From: an uncultured Lachnospiraceae bacterium
GTDB lineage: Bacteria > Bacillota > Clostridia > Lachnospirales > Lachnospiraceae
Direction of reading: 5' to 3'
NCBI GenBank assembly: GCA_900549995.1
Contig: URQQ01000018.1
Coordinates: 3,009 to 67,008, forward strand
DNA: 64,000 bases
Positions 1 to 8,176 of this stretch are shown here, piece by piece. The notes under the pieces are model-generated. The model did no database searches and was not told where the DNA came from. It saw only the letters and a program-made list of their open reading frames with translations. Every line of letters starts with the position of its first letter. The first letter of the stretch is position 1. Made by a program: the position numbers and the translations under genes.

Positions 1-33
1 CCCACCCGTACCTAACAAACAGACATCTAACAT
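1..33 (-). CDS. rnz: Ribonuclease Z, N-terminal fragment
   Basis: Only the first 11 codons are inside the window; the gene continues past the left edge. The visible residues are MLDVCLLGTGG, which is how ribonuclease Z proteins of Clostridia begin (the LGTGG turn precedes the metallo-beta-lactamase fold). RNase Z trims the 3' trailer of tRNA precursors. An AGGAGAA ribosome site lies 5-11 bases before the ATG. It follows the zinc-ribbon gene at 53-292 on the same strand with a 19-base gap, so both are probably co-transcribed. The family call rests on a very short stretch. Confidence 0.7.
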   Translation of the reverse strand, partial: MLDVCLLGTGG

Positions 34-52
34 ATAATTCTCCTTTATTTCA

Positions 53-292
53 TCACTTCGCCCCTTCTGCGGTCACCGGAATGGCAAATGTCTGAATCAA
101 TTCATCATAACATTCCTCGCACAGATCAAACTCGTGAATCTCATTATCTTTTCTGGAAAAATAGCCCCAGCGTTTTTCTACTGTCAGAACATCCTCTTTC
201 GGACATCCATCATTTACGCAGATCTCTTTTCCACATTTGTTACAAATGATTCTGTCAATTTCTTTTGTTTCTTTCATTATATACTGGCGCAT
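53..292 (-). CDS. Small zinc-ribbon protein, function unknown
   Basis: A 79-aa protein with two Cys pairs, CNKC (about residues 18-21) and CEEC (about 58-61), plus single Cys at about residues 25 and 30, so it probably folds around one zinc ion. The remainder is acidic and has no membrane segment. The start is supported by an AGGAGGAAAAA site directly upstream; an internal Met at residue 6 has no such site. It lies between rimI and rnz on the same strand. Proteins of this kind are found in Lachnospiraceae, but I know of no assigned function. Confidence 0.7.
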   Translation of the reverse strand: MRQYIMKETKEIDRIICNKCGKEICVNDGCPKEDVLTVEKRWGYFSRKDNEIHEFDLCEECYDELIQTFAIPVTAEGAK

Positions 293-421
293 TTTTTCCT
301 CCTGTATGAGATATCTGATTTTTCGTACAGATATGGATTCTTTTCGTTACGCCCTCATTATATCTTGTTTTATCCAGGCTTCCTAGTGGGAAGTGTTCCC
401 TGTTCTTCCAGCGTGTATCCG

Positions 422-883
422 TTACAGCGTTCTGCTCATCAGGACCGCATCCTCCAGAGGATTGCTGTAGAACGCTTTACGCACTCCATCCTCCGCAAAC
501 CCCTCCGCCTTATAGAAACCGATCGCGGCAGTGTTGCTTTTCCGTACATCCAGAAGTACACGTTGTATACCGAGCATTCTGCATTTCTCATACACCTTCT
601 GAATGATCAGGGTACCTGCCCCTTCCCTTCTTGCCGATGCTGCCACTGCAATTCTTGCAATTTCACATTCGTCCAGCACATGGTAGACAACCGCATAACC
701 ACAGACAACATCCTGCTTTTTCGCCAGAATAAAAAACGTCTGCGGCTGTTTCAGAGACTCCTTAAGTCCCTGTACTGACCACGGATCTGTAAATATATCC
801 GTTTCCAAACCTGCAATCTGTGCCAGATCTGTCTCCGTGCCTTCGCAGATAGTCCACACAGCTGCCGCACCTTTACTTCCCAT
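422..883 (-). CDS. rimI: Ribosomal-protein-alanine N-acetyltransferase RimI
   Basis: A 153-aa GNAT-family acetyltransferase. RimI transfers acetyl from acetyl-CoA to the N-terminal alanine of ribosomal protein S18. The acetyl-CoA binding motif RREGAG appears around residues 85-91 of the protein, followed by the ending typical of the family, with KSNTAAIGFYKAEGF in the C-terminal third. The start used is MGSKG at 883, which has GGGAGAA about 5 bases upstream; a Met seven codons earlier has a poorer site. The gene overlaps the end of tsaB by 11 bases, which suggests translational coupling. The tsaE-tsaB-rimI order is conserved in Firmicutes. Confidence 0.9.
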   Translation of the reverse strand: MGSKGAAAVWTICEGTETDLAQIAGLETDIFTDPWSVQGLKESLKQPQTFFILAKKQDVVCGYAVVYHVLDECEIARIAVAASARREGAGTLIIQKVYEKCRMLGIQRVLLDVRKSNTAAIGFYKAEGFAEDGVRKAFYSNPLEDAVLMSRTL

Positions 884-1583
884 CCGTTTTCTCCCGCTCT
901 GCACGTTCCCTCTCCGCCTGAGAGACTCTCAGGTAATCTGGCCTGTGATCTGCTGCCGACTCCATTTTCCCAGCCTTTAAATACTCCATCCCAAGCGTTC
1001 CGACGGAGGCAGCCCTCTGGCGGTTCATATGTGCCGGCGCAAAGCTTACCGGCACCTTCAGGCCTTCTGTCAGCTGCTCTTTATATACCGGAACACCGTC
1101 ACCTGAAAAAATCACGCGCTCACCTTTTTTATTCAATAGCTCAATCAATTCCTGTACATCCACCGCCATCTGGCCATCCACCACTTCAAATGATTCCTCA
1201 AAACGGTAAACGCCTGTATATACCTGGTTTCTTCTCGCATCCATGATTGGGCAGATCAGCCCTTTTGCGCCGTACATATTATATGCAAGCGCGTCTACTG
1301 TAGGCACATGGATTAACGGTTTCCCAAGCGCAAGCCCCAATCCCTTGGCTGTCGCAGAACCGATCCGAAGTCCAGTGAATGATCCGGGACCCCCGGACAC
1401 TGCGATGGCATCAATGGTACCAAGGTCAAGCTCCAGCATTCTCACCACCTCGTCCAACATTGGAAGAAGTGTCTGGGAATGTGTTTTTTTATAATTCACC
1501 GTGTACTCAGAAAGCGTCTGGTCCTCTTCAACAATCGCCACCGACGCTACAAGCCCGGAACTGTCTAACGCTAAAATCCGCAT
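873..1583 (-). CDS. tsaB: tRNA t6A biosynthesis protein TsaB
   Basis: A 236-aa ASKHA-fold protein (YeaZ family). TsaB joins TsaD and TsaE to transfer the threonylcarbamoyl group to A37 of tRNAs that read ANN codons. The N terminus MRILALDSS with following VASVAIV and the GGPGSFTGLRIG loop (around residues 64-75) are family signatures. The open frame reaches 18 codons further upstream, but the start at 1583 carries a GGAAG site 8 bases before it and matches the family N terminus. It lies 4 bases after tsaE and overlaps rimI. Confidence 0.95.
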   Translation of the reverse strand: MRILALDSSGLVASVAIVEEDQTLSEYTVNYKKTHSQTLLPMLDEVVRMLELDLGTIDAIAVSGGPGSFTGLRIGSATAKGLGLALGKPLIHVPTVDALAYNMYGAKGLICPIMDARRNQVYTGVYRFEESFEVVDGQMAVDVQELIELLNKKGERVIFSGDGVPVYKEQLTEGLKVPVSFAPAHMNRQRAASVGTLGMEYLKAGKMESAADHRPDYLRVSQAERERAEREKTDGK

Positions 1584-1587
1584 AGTG

Positions 1588-2016
1588 TTACTTCCTTTCC
1601 GTAATGGTAATCTTCCGGTAATCGAACCCCTTGTCAAGATCTTTCTCTATGACAATCTCCGTTCTCTTTGGCGGAAGAATCTCTTCAATCAGGTTCGCCC
1701 ATTCGATCAGCGAAACCCCCTGGCCATATATATAATCATCGAAGCCGACCTCATCCATCTCAGAAATATCTCCAATCCGGTAGACATCAAAATGATAAAA
1801 AGGCAGCCTTCCTTCTTCATAGATCTGTACAATCGTAAATGTCGGACTGCTCACAGCCTCTGTAATTCCAAGTCCATCGGCCATCCCCTGTGTAAACACA
1901 GTCTTTCCGACCCCCAGATCCCCGACAAGTGTATAGACCTGCCCCGGTTTTGCTTCTCTTCCTATTTTTCTGCCAAGTTCATAAGTTTCACCTGCATTAT
2001 TTGTCTCTGCTGTCAT
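1588..2016 (-). CDS. tsaE: tRNA t6A biosynthesis ATPase TsaE
   Basis: A 142-aa P-loop ATPase (YjeE family) that drives turnover of the TsaB-TsaD complex. The Walker A motif GDLGVGKT lies around residues 33-40, and the family segments SSPTFTIVQIYE, FYHFDVYRI and IEWANLIEE follow in order. The start at 2016 (MTAETN) gives the usual N terminus ending in ETYELGRKIG and has AAAGGAG 11 bases upstream; an earlier Met at 2043 would lie inside the upstream gene and has no clear ribosome site. First gene of the t6A group here. Confidence 0.93.
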   Translation of the reverse strand: MTAETNNAGETYELGRKIGREAKPGQVYTLVGDLGVGKTVFTQGMADGLGITEAVSSPTFTIVQIYEEGRLPFYHFDVYRIGDISEMDEVGFDDYIYGQGVSLIEWANLIEEILPPKRTEIVIEKDLDKGFDYRKITITERK

Positions 2017-2032
2017 CTGGCATCCGACTCCT

Positions 2033-2554
2033 TTACCCTTCATTACGGATCTTCTGCTTCTCCGGAGGCATATGATCTGTAATCATTTTCACCGCATTTT
2101 TATATTTCTTTCCCAGATCCTCTACCGGGAAAATGAGTGCGCTTCTTTTATTCTTATATAAGAGCACAAGCTTCTTCGTCACAACTACCTGAATGAAACT
2201 GTCCCATGAATGCTGTTCCGTCTTTCCATCCTGTTTCGCAGATACACCTTCATTCGTAAGTTCATAGCTGACCGGTTTGTCAAACCGCCGGGAAGCCCTG
2301 ATCTGTTCCCTCGCTTTCGTTCTCATTGAAAACGGCGGAAATACAAGAAAAATTGCCGCAAACACAAAAAACAGACAACTGAACATGTAATCACCCCTTA
2401 CGACAGAAAAAATTCCGAGTAAAAGAGAAACTACTCCAACTGCCGCGCCTGCGATGCCGCTTACATGCGTACGGGAATGATACATCATAAAATCATACAT
2501 TGACTGTTCCGTCATCTTCACATCAAATTTAACAACCATCTTTGGTTCCCCCAT
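2033..2554 (-). CDS. YcxB-like membrane protein
   Basis: A 173-aa protein with two adjacent hydrophobic segments (about residues 31-52 and 55-73) followed by a soluble C-terminal domain. That domain contains SYELTNEGVSAKQDGKTEQHSW and a repeat of hydrophobic strands ending in the FPVEDLG segment, which resembles the YcxB-like C-terminal domain. The function of the family is unknown. Start is either the Met at 2554 or the one at 2539; both have G-rich sequence upstream. It precedes tsaE by 16 bases and may share its transcript. Confidence 0.75.
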   Translation of the reverse strand: MGEPKMVVKFDVKMTEQSMYDFMMYHSRTHVSGIAGAAVGVVSLLLGIFSVVRGDYMFSCLFFVFAAIFLVFPPFSMRTKAREQIRASRRFDKPVSYELTNEGVSAKQDGKTEQHSWDSFIQVVVTKKLVLLYKNKRSALIFPVEDLGKKYKNAVKMITDHMPPEKQKIRNEG

Positions 2555-2588
2555 TCTTCACCCCTGTCCGGCCACTTTCAGCACGAAA

Positions 2589-2626
2589 CTTAAGGGTATG
2601 CTATAAGATTATAGCACACCCTTAAG
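2589..2626. terminator. Long inverted repeat, probable terminator after ribU
   Basis: Two 17-base arms (2589-2605 and 2610-2626) pair perfectly except for one G-U pair, with an AGAT loop. It sits between ribU and the YcxB-like gene. Neither side has a long T tract, so termination efficiency is uncertain. Confidence 0.6.
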
Positions 2627-2667
2627 TATGTGACAACCGCCTTGCCGGAAGCAAAAGCGATCCTGTT

Positions 2668-3303
2668 TTAACTTTGGCTGATCTTAAACACCGGACTGAT
2701 CTTCTTATATATAAGCAGTACAATCACAGACACCAATACACCCTTCAAAAGATTAAACGGCGCTACCGCGAAAATTACAAGTGTATTGAGGCTGGTAATT
2801 GCCGGATTTACTTTTGTCCCCATACCTACAAGCGCATCGATCGGAAGCTCCATGAGTTTCGAATAGAGCGGCAGAAGAACATATGCATTGATCAGACATC
2901 CCAACACTGTCATCAGCACAGTACCAAGCGCCATTCCAAACATGGCTCCTTTTTTCGAACGCATCCGCCGGTAGATGATTCCCGCCGGTACACACAGAGA
3001 ACATCCGATAATAAAGTTTGCAGCCTCGCCGACCCCTCCGGTTATCGTTCCGTTGATAATCAGGTTCATCAGAATTTTAATAAGCTCCACTGCCGCACCA
3101 GCAAGAGGCCCCATCGCAAAACATCCAACAAGAACCGGCACCTCACTGAAATCAAGTTGATAAAAGCTCGGCGCAAACGGAAGCGGGATTTCAAACAGCA
3201 TTAAAACCGTCGCGATCGCAGAAAGCATACCGATCTGCGCAATTGTCTTTACCTTCATTCTCGAAGATGTTCTTTTTGTGTTCGTCATTACATCTGTACT
3301 CAT
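2668..3303 (-). CDS. ribU: Riboflavin ECF transporter substrate-binding subunit RibU
   Basis: A 211-aa integral membrane protein with about six hydrophobic segments. RibU is the S component that captures riboflavin and works with the shared EcfA/EcfA'/EcfT module, which is not in this window. The Ala motif region (GMLSAIATVLMLFEIPLP, residues 25-42) and the segment FYQLDFSEVPVLVG (residues 47-60) are typical of RibU. The gene follows an FMN riboswitch and its terminator, which independently supports the substrate. A GGAGAGAG site precedes the ATG. It appears to be a single-gene transcription unit. Confidence 0.95.
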   Translation of the reverse strand: MSTDVMTNTKRTSSRMKVKTIAQIGMLSAIATVLMLFEIPLPFAPSFYQLDFSEVPVLVGCFAMGPLAGAAVELIKILMNLIINGTITGGVGEAANFIIGCSLCVPAGIIYRRMRSKKGAMFGMALGTVLMTVLGCLINAYVLLPLYSKLMELPIDALVGMGTKVNPAITSLNTLVIFAVAPFNLLKGVLVSVIVLLIYKKISPVFKISQS

Positions 3304-3444
3304 GTTTTCTCTCTCCTTTTTATATGTTCATTTGTTTCCCGAGACAGCCGGCAATCTCATAACAGCCATGATTTTCATCCGCTGTCCACGGCAATAAAAA
3401 GGAATACTTCTAAAAGCAATGTAATAGTTCCCTATAGATAAATA

Positions 3445-3480
3445 AAAAAGCTCCGGATAAATATCTTCTATCCGGGGCTT
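3445..3480 (-). terminator. Riboswitch-controlled intrinsic terminator upstream of ribU
   Basis: On the minus strand the RNA reads AAGCCCCGGATA, a short loop, TATCCGGAGCTT and then a run of T. It lies between the FMN aptamer and ribU and is the expected expression platform: FMN binding should favour this hairpin and stop transcription before ribU. Confidence 0.85.
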
Positions 3481-3510
3481 AAACTCTATCTTATACTTAT
3501 TACATCTTTT

Positions 3511-3626
3511 CTTCTCTCATCCAGACTTTACTGTCGGTTTTGGAATTGCACCAAATCAGCCATTATCCGAAGATAACAGGTCGCGGACTATACCGCCGGT
3601 TGGGAATTGCACCCTGCCCCGAAGAA
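3511..3626 (-). ncRNA. FMN riboswitch (RFN element)
   Basis: The minus strand carries the conserved RFN parts in order: TTCTTCGGGGCAGGGTG, the AATTCCCAACCGGCGGT segment, AGTCCGCGACC, the GGTGCAATTCCAAAACCGAC segment and the closing GTCTGGATGAGAGAAG. The paired ends (GAAG with CTTC) define the limits. It controls the downstream riboflavin transporter. Confidence 0.97.
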
Positions 3627-3646
3627 TTCTCTTTTATCTGTGATCC

Positions 3647-3675
3647 ATTATAACGCACTATTCTTTGATACGCAA
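3647..3675 (-). promoter_or_regulatory. Promoter of the FMN riboswitch-ribU transcript
   Basis: On the minus strand TTGCGT (3670-3675) is followed after 17 bases by a perfect TATAAT (3647-3652). Transcription would begin roughly 15 bases before the aptamer. Confidence 0.85.
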
Positions 3676-3692
3676 GCGAATTTTCCAATTCT

Positions 3693-4778
3693 TTATAATC
3701 CCCTCTCGATCTGCATCCTTCTGGAATTTCCATAAAATATACGGTTCAAATGTTCACACTCTCCCCTGCCATATACCGCTTTTGATGCATACAGAATTGC
3801 ACGAATTTCCTCATAGATATAAAATGTCAGGTCCAGAAGCCCCTCCGTCATGGCAGAAAGCCCCCACGGAACCATATCGCCCGCTACATAGTAGTGTTTA
3901 TGATTCACACAGATATCCTTTCCTCTTGTAAATGCAAGCGGAGCATCAGAACCAAAAACGATACGGTCTGACGGCACTTTTCGAAACAGATATTCAAGGA
4001 CAGGCGGATCATTTAAAAGAGCCGTGTCAAACCACACGTTGGGTTTGTCAACCAGAAAATCAATGCTTCCCTCGATATCAAAGAAACAGAATGACCGGCC
4101 CGCATGTGCCATAAGAAACCGTATATTCTGATACCTGGACGTAATGTCTTCCAGTTCCCGTCTCGTCTTTTCGCTTCTGAGTCTTTCCTTTCCAGGAATA
4201 TGAAGCATGATATTCAGACCGTTTTCCTCTGCAAATTCAAGAAATGACGCATTCAGCATATCGTAAATCCCAACTTCTCCCTCCTCCACATGCGCAAGAT
4301 CAGGATACGGTTTGAATCCCAGAAAACCCGGCCGTTCCAGAAGTTTCCAGCACTCCTGCGCCTCCCTGGCATCTTCGTACTGTCCGGGCATGTAATAAAA
4401 GCCTGCCTTATACTTCCCGGCATTTTCCAAAATATATTCATTCGACCTTTTCCGGTCAAGCTGCGGAAATGGGAGTCCAAAAAACATCCCCTGATACTTT
4501 CTTTCAGGGAAAAGTTTTCCGGCGCATTCATTGAACTCTTCTATTGTCAGCTGTTCCATAAGATCAAAATCTGTCCACGGCTTATATTTTTTATAAATTT
4601 CATATTCCACCTTCTCAATGTTCAGGCACTCTCTCTTCCACGAGTGAACATGTCCGTCAATGATGCGGTCAGGAAGACGGTGGTCAAATTCCCTATAAAA
4701 TACATCCTGATCTTTTTCATTATAACAAAATCCGCGAATCATATCTTTCCTTTCCATGAGGCCGCCCCAGTGCATCAT
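3693..4778 (-). CDS. Amidohydrolase-family metal-dependent hydrolase
   Basis: A 361-aa TIM-barrel hydrolase of the amidohydrolase-2 type. Metal and catalytic motifs are visible: DGHVHSW near residue 41, LMLHIPG with a His mid-protein, FLMAHAGR and VFGSDAPLAF (the late Asp). No signal peptide, so cytoplasmic. It is the last gene of the operon that starts at 11776, 33 bases after the kinase gene. In this company it might open a lactone or hydrolyse another intermediate, but the substrate cannot be read from the sequence. The start is unsure: Met at 4778 or, with a GGGGCGG site, Met at 4757. Confidence 0.8.
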   Translation of the reverse strand: MMHWGGLMERKDMIRGFCYNEKDQDVFYREFDHRLPDRIIDGHVHSWKRECLNIEKVEYEIYKKYKPWTDFDLMEQLTIEEFNECAGKLFPERKYQGMFFGLPFPQLDRKRSNEYILENAGKYKAGFYYMPGQYEDAREAQECWKLLERPGFLGFKPYPDLAHVEEGEVGIYDMLNASFLEFAEENGLNIMLHIPGKERLRSEKTRRELEDITSRYQNIRFLMAHAGRSFCFFDIEGSIDFLVDKPNVWFDTALLNDPPVLEYLFRKVPSDRIVFGSDAPLAFTRGKDICVNHKHYYVAGDMVPWGLSAMTEGLLDLTFYIYEEIRAILYASKAVYGRGECEHLNRIFYGNSRRMQIERGL

Positions 4779-4811
4779 CTTTCAGCAGCCTCATCCTGTA
4801 CAAAGTCCCGT

Positions 4812-6353
4812 TTATAATTTCCGGCTGAGTTTTGCAAGCTTATCATAATCTTCCTGCAGATGTTCATACACCGACTGGTAAATCTCAAAAATCTCCATAT
4901 AAAGACTGTGCGTCTTCGGGTCTGGTTCCATATAGTCAACATAGTTTGCCCATTGCTTTGCAACCCCAAAATCCGGAAGCCATCCCGTTGACACTCCGGC
5001 AAGTATTGCATCTCCATAAGGCGCTCCCGTCCGATTCTCAAGCATCACCGTCGGCCGGTCGAATACGTCAGTAAAAATCCGTCTCCAAAGACGGCTTTTC
5101 GCACCGCCCTCATTCATCACAACCGGGCCTTTCATTTCTATTCCATGTTTCTGCATCGCCATATACTGACAGTATGCCGACATCGCAACCCCCTCCATCA
5201 TAGACCTTATCAAGTGCCCTTTTTTATGGTTCATTCCCCACCCGAACACAACGCCTCTGGCATTGCAGTTAAATTCAGGTGTCCTCGCGCCCATAAAGTG
5301 AGGAAGCGTAATCAAAAGATCGGCCCCCGGCTTTGTCTTGCCCGCATCCAGGTTCAGAAGATCATATGCATCATACCCGGAACTCGCTTCTACGAATCTT
5401 TCATAAGCCGAAAAATTATCTCTCAGATTTCTCATCACATATCCGCCTGTCGTTGTAGAGCCAAAGATGACATAACTGTTTCTTGAATCCACCGGATAGA
5501 CGCAGTTCCAAAGCTTTTCAACAAAATTGGCTTTTCCCGTCACCACGCCCAGAACCGCCGCCGTTCCCAGGTTCAGCTGCATTTCCCCCGGCTCCGTTGC
5601 CCCTCCGGCAAGCCATCCGGCAAAAGCATCCACAGTCCCTGCAATCACTGGCGTTCCGGCCAGGAGCCCAGTCTGTGCTGCCGCTTCTTTTGTCACTTCT
5701 CCAACCACTTCCTCACACGGAAAAACTTCCGGAAGTATCGCCATGTCAATTCCAAGCTTACTGCACATCGCTTCATCAAACCGCTTTTTGTGTATATCAA
5801 AAATCGGACCGTAGAAATTCCCTGCCGAATAATTGACAACCGTACGCCCCGTCAGACGAAATGTCACATACGCATCCGGCGTCAGAACCTTATGGATTCT
5901 CCCATAGTCCCTGGGCCTGTTTTGTTTTTCCCAAAGAATACTCGTTGCCGTCGACTGCTCATCAATATTAAATCCGCTGATATCAAAGCACTGTTTTTCT
6001 CCCACAATCCCTTTCAGCTCTTCTGCCGTTTCAGCTGCCCTCGTATCCAGGAAATTATAAGCCTTGTTCAAAACTCCGCCATTTTCATCAATCATTACAA
6101 TTGCAGGCACTGCGGAAGACACGCTGACTGCACGGATATTACGGATTTCCAGATGACTGGTCCTGATCACTGATGTTATGATATTCCCAATGTTTCCCCA
6201 GTACTCATCCGGATCAGTTTCCGACCATGTGCCATGAGAAACTACAATTTTATGCTCCTTGAAGCCATACCCTATCACATTTCCTTCATCATCGATAATA
6301 CACGCCTTTGCCCCTCCGCATCCGATGTCTATGCCGACAAAATAATTGCTCAT
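4812..6353 (-). CDS. FGGY-family carbohydrate kinase
   Basis: A 513-aa sugar kinase with the two actin-like domains of the family. The N-terminal phosphate loop is GIDIGCGGAKACIIDDEGN; the later ATP-site segments NLGTAAVLGVV and MNEGGAKSRLWRRIFTDVF match xylulokinase/ribulokinase-type proteins. It would phosphorylate a ketose or polyol brought in by the transporter encoded upstream. It lies 20 bases after the aldolase-like gene. The exact sugar is not evident, so no symbol is given. Confidence 0.88.
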   Translation of the reverse strand: MSNYFVGIDIGCGGAKACIIDDEGNVIGYGFKEHKIVVSHGTWSETDPDEYWGNIGNIITSVIRTSHLEIRNIRAVSVSSAVPAIVMIDENGGVLNKAYNFLDTRAAETAEELKGIVGEKQCFDISGFNIDEQSTATSILWEKQNRPRDYGRIHKVLTPDAYVTFRLTGRTVVNYSAGNFYGPIFDIHKKRFDEAMCSKLGIDMAILPEVFPCEEVVGEVTKEAAAQTGLLAGTPVIAGTVDAFAGWLAGGATEPGEMQLNLGTAAVLGVVTGKANFVEKLWNCVYPVDSRNSYVIFGSTTTGGYVMRNLRDNFSAYERFVEASSGYDAYDLLNLDAGKTKPGADLLITLPHFMGARTPEFNCNARGVVFGWGMNHKKGHLIRSMMEGVAMSAYCQYMAMQKHGIEMKGPVVMNEGGAKSRLWRRIFTDVFDRPTVMLENRTGAPYGDAILAGVSTGWLPDFGVAKQWANYVDYMEPDPKTHSLYMEIFEIYQSVYEHLQEDYDKLAKLSRKL

Positions 6354-6373
6354 GCCATCACTCCTTTCGGCTG

Positions 6374-7189
6374 TTACGAAAGCAGCCTTCTTGCCTCTTC
6401 TGCAGAGATACCTTTTCTGAAAATTTCACCAATTGCCCTAGTCATTTTCACCGGATCCTCTGCCTCCGAGATGTTTCTTCCTATCAGGCACCCTTTTGCC
6501 CCCGCCTTTGCTGTAATTTCAATCATATCAAGGAACTCGTCTTCCGGAACCTTTGTCCCGCCGTTGATGAGTACCGGCAGATGAATATAATCAATAATTT
6601 CTTTAAAAGATTCGGGAGAGTTGGTGTAATTCGTCGAGATCACATCTACACCCATTTCTTCACAGATCCGCCCGGCAAACATCAGGTATTCTGCTCCATA
6701 CTTTTCCACGTTCTCGTCATTCGTGGAATAGAACGTCGGGAACTCTGCCTCTACCACAAAGACCAGTCCGTACTTTTCACATTCCCTGACATAGGAGGCC
6801 ACCATTTTCATTGCCTCCCCGGCATTCTCGCCGTGAAAATCCACAGGCACTACCAGACCATCCACGCCATTCACAGCAGCCTCTTCCACCGTACTTGTCA
6901 GAATCGCTTCATAAGGATTCCTCTTGCTGTACGCAGGGTATACCGGAAGATAATTGAGAACCGAGACATCCCTGTTCAGCACCGGAATCACTTTCTTCGT
7001 AAATCCCTTCCCAATATTCAGGCATGTTGCACCGCCCTCAATTGCTTTTCTGCAGGCATCTACCACATCTCTCTGCCCCGGATAGATCACAGAACTTGTC
7101 ATCTGATGGCATCCGGCAAAAATAATACAGGTGCCTGTCTCATCGAACATTCTGTTCAGTTTAATTAATTTCCCTGTGTGTGCTGACAT
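6374..7189 (-). CDS. DeoC/LacD-type class I aldolase-fold protein
   Basis: A 271-aa TIM-barrel protein related to the DhnA/LsrF group of aldolases. The C-terminal block LINGGTKVPEDEFLDM and GCLIGRNISEAEDPVKM aligns by eye with the phosphate-binding end of LsrF. Oddly, where LsrF and class I fructose-bisphosphate aldolases of this group carry the Schiff-base lysine (IIKTYY in E. coli LsrF), this protein reads VISTNYT, with Ser at about residue 185. It may therefore act by another mechanism or as an isomerase or thiolase-like enzyme. It lies between the Gfo/Idh oxidoreductase and kinase genes. Confidence 0.75.
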   Translation of the reverse strand: MSAHTGKLIKLNRMFDETGTCIIFAGCHQMTSSVIYPGQRDVVDACRKAIEGGATCLNIGKGFTKKVIPVLNRDVSVLNYLPVYPAYSKRNPYEAILTSTVEEAAVNGVDGLVVPVDFHGENAGEAMKMVASYVRECEKYGLVFVVEAEFPTFYSTNDENVEKYGAEYLMFAGRICEEMGVDVISTNYTNSPESFKEIIDYIHLPVLINGGTKVPEDEFLDMIEITAKAGAKGCLIGRNISEAEDPVKMTRAIGEIFRKGISAEEARRLLS

Positions 7190-7215
7190 AATTTTTCTCC
7201 TTTACTCACTGATTT

Positions 7216-8160
7216 TTACTCACTGCATTTTTCTACAATCTTCATAATTTCCAATCCATGCTCCTCATCCACCAGCGGACGTCTTCCATCCCTCAGGCAT
7301 TCCAGATAGTGCATCATTTCATCCCGGTACACAAGATCCCAGTCAATGGCTGACTCCCGCTCCTCCCATTTTCCATCTTCCGAAAGACAGATCTTCACCG
7401 GCTCATTATCCCTCCACCGGATAGATCCCCCGGTTCCATATACCTCTATCGACCTTCCAAAATACTTCTGCAGAAAATCCATATGTATGGAAATCACGGC
7501 ATCATCCTCGCACTCAATCAGAAGCTCTGCCATATCCGGTACATCCCATTCTTTGTGTACAACACGTTTCGTCCTGCAGGATACATTCAGCGCCTTCTTG
7601 TCCACAAACCAAAGCGCATAATCAATCTCATGGGAAAAATCGCTTACCACTCCGCCTCCCATACTTTTCTTCGTCCGGTAATCCGTCTTCGCATCTGTAA
7701 TCGCCTTCCTTCCGGCAACCGACGCCCTCACGCCAAATACTTTCCCCAGTTTCCCTTCCCGGATATAAGAGCGGATCATCTGATAGGCCGGAGCAAATCT
7801 AAGGCAATATGCCACGAAAACAAACTTGTTATATTGTCTTGCAAGGCGGACAATCTCCTCCGCCGACTCCAATGTATGGCTGACAGGTTTTTCGACCATC
7901 ACATGAAGCCCCGCCTCCATACATTTCCGTATATGATCCTCGTGAAAAGAATTGGGCGTGCAGATCACGACCCCGTCAAACGGATTTTTCAGCGCATCTT
8001 CCAGAGAAGTGTACGTCTCCTGTACATCAAATTCCCGGGCCGCCTCTTCCACCGACCGGGGATTTACATCACAAACTGCCACATCACACAATTGATACTT
8101 CCGTATCGAATTCAGGTGGACTCTCCCGATATATCCACACCCATTGATCAGTATTTTCAT
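7216..8160 (-). CDS. Gfo/Idh/MocA-family oxidoreductase
   Basis: A 314-aa NAD(P)-dependent dehydrogenase. The N-terminal Rossmann motif is NGCGYIGRVHL, the conserved EKPVSHT loop is near residue 91, and the catalytic-region DFSHEIDYA follows near residue 175. The family oxidises sugars, inositols and their derivatives. It belongs to the catabolic operon, 16 bases after the permease gene. It most likely performs the first oxidation of the imported compound, but the position of oxidation is unknown. Confidence 0.88.
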   Translation of the reverse strand: MKILINGCGYIGRVHLNSIRKYQLCDVAVCDVNPRSVEEAAREFDVQETYTSLEDALKNPFDGVVICTPNSFHEDHIRKCMEAGLHVMVEKPVSHTLESAEEIVRLARQYNKFVFVAYCLRFAPAYQMIRSYIREGKLGKVFGVRASVAGRKAITDAKTDYRTKKSMGGGVVSDFSHEIDYALWFVDKKALNVSCRTKRVVHKEWDVPDMAELLIECEDDAVISIHMDFLQKYFGRSIEVYGTGGSIRWRDNEPVKICLSEDGKWEERESAIDWDLVYRDEMMHYLECLRDGRRPLVDEEHGLEIMKIVEKCSE

Positions 8161-8176
8161 ATTCTCCTCCTTTTCA

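Noticed and set aside
134..778. Long plus-strand frame opposite rimI
   Set aside because: No ribosome site, composition not protein-like, and the minus strand carries clear RimI and zinc-ribbon genes.
2674..3204. Plus-strand frame opposite ribU
   Set aside because: It is the mirror of the RibU gene; Arg/His-rich and without family features.
6308..7168. 286-codon plus-strand frame opposite the aldolase-like gene
   Set aside because: His/Phe/Arg-rich shadow of a well-supported minus-strand gene; no ribosome site.
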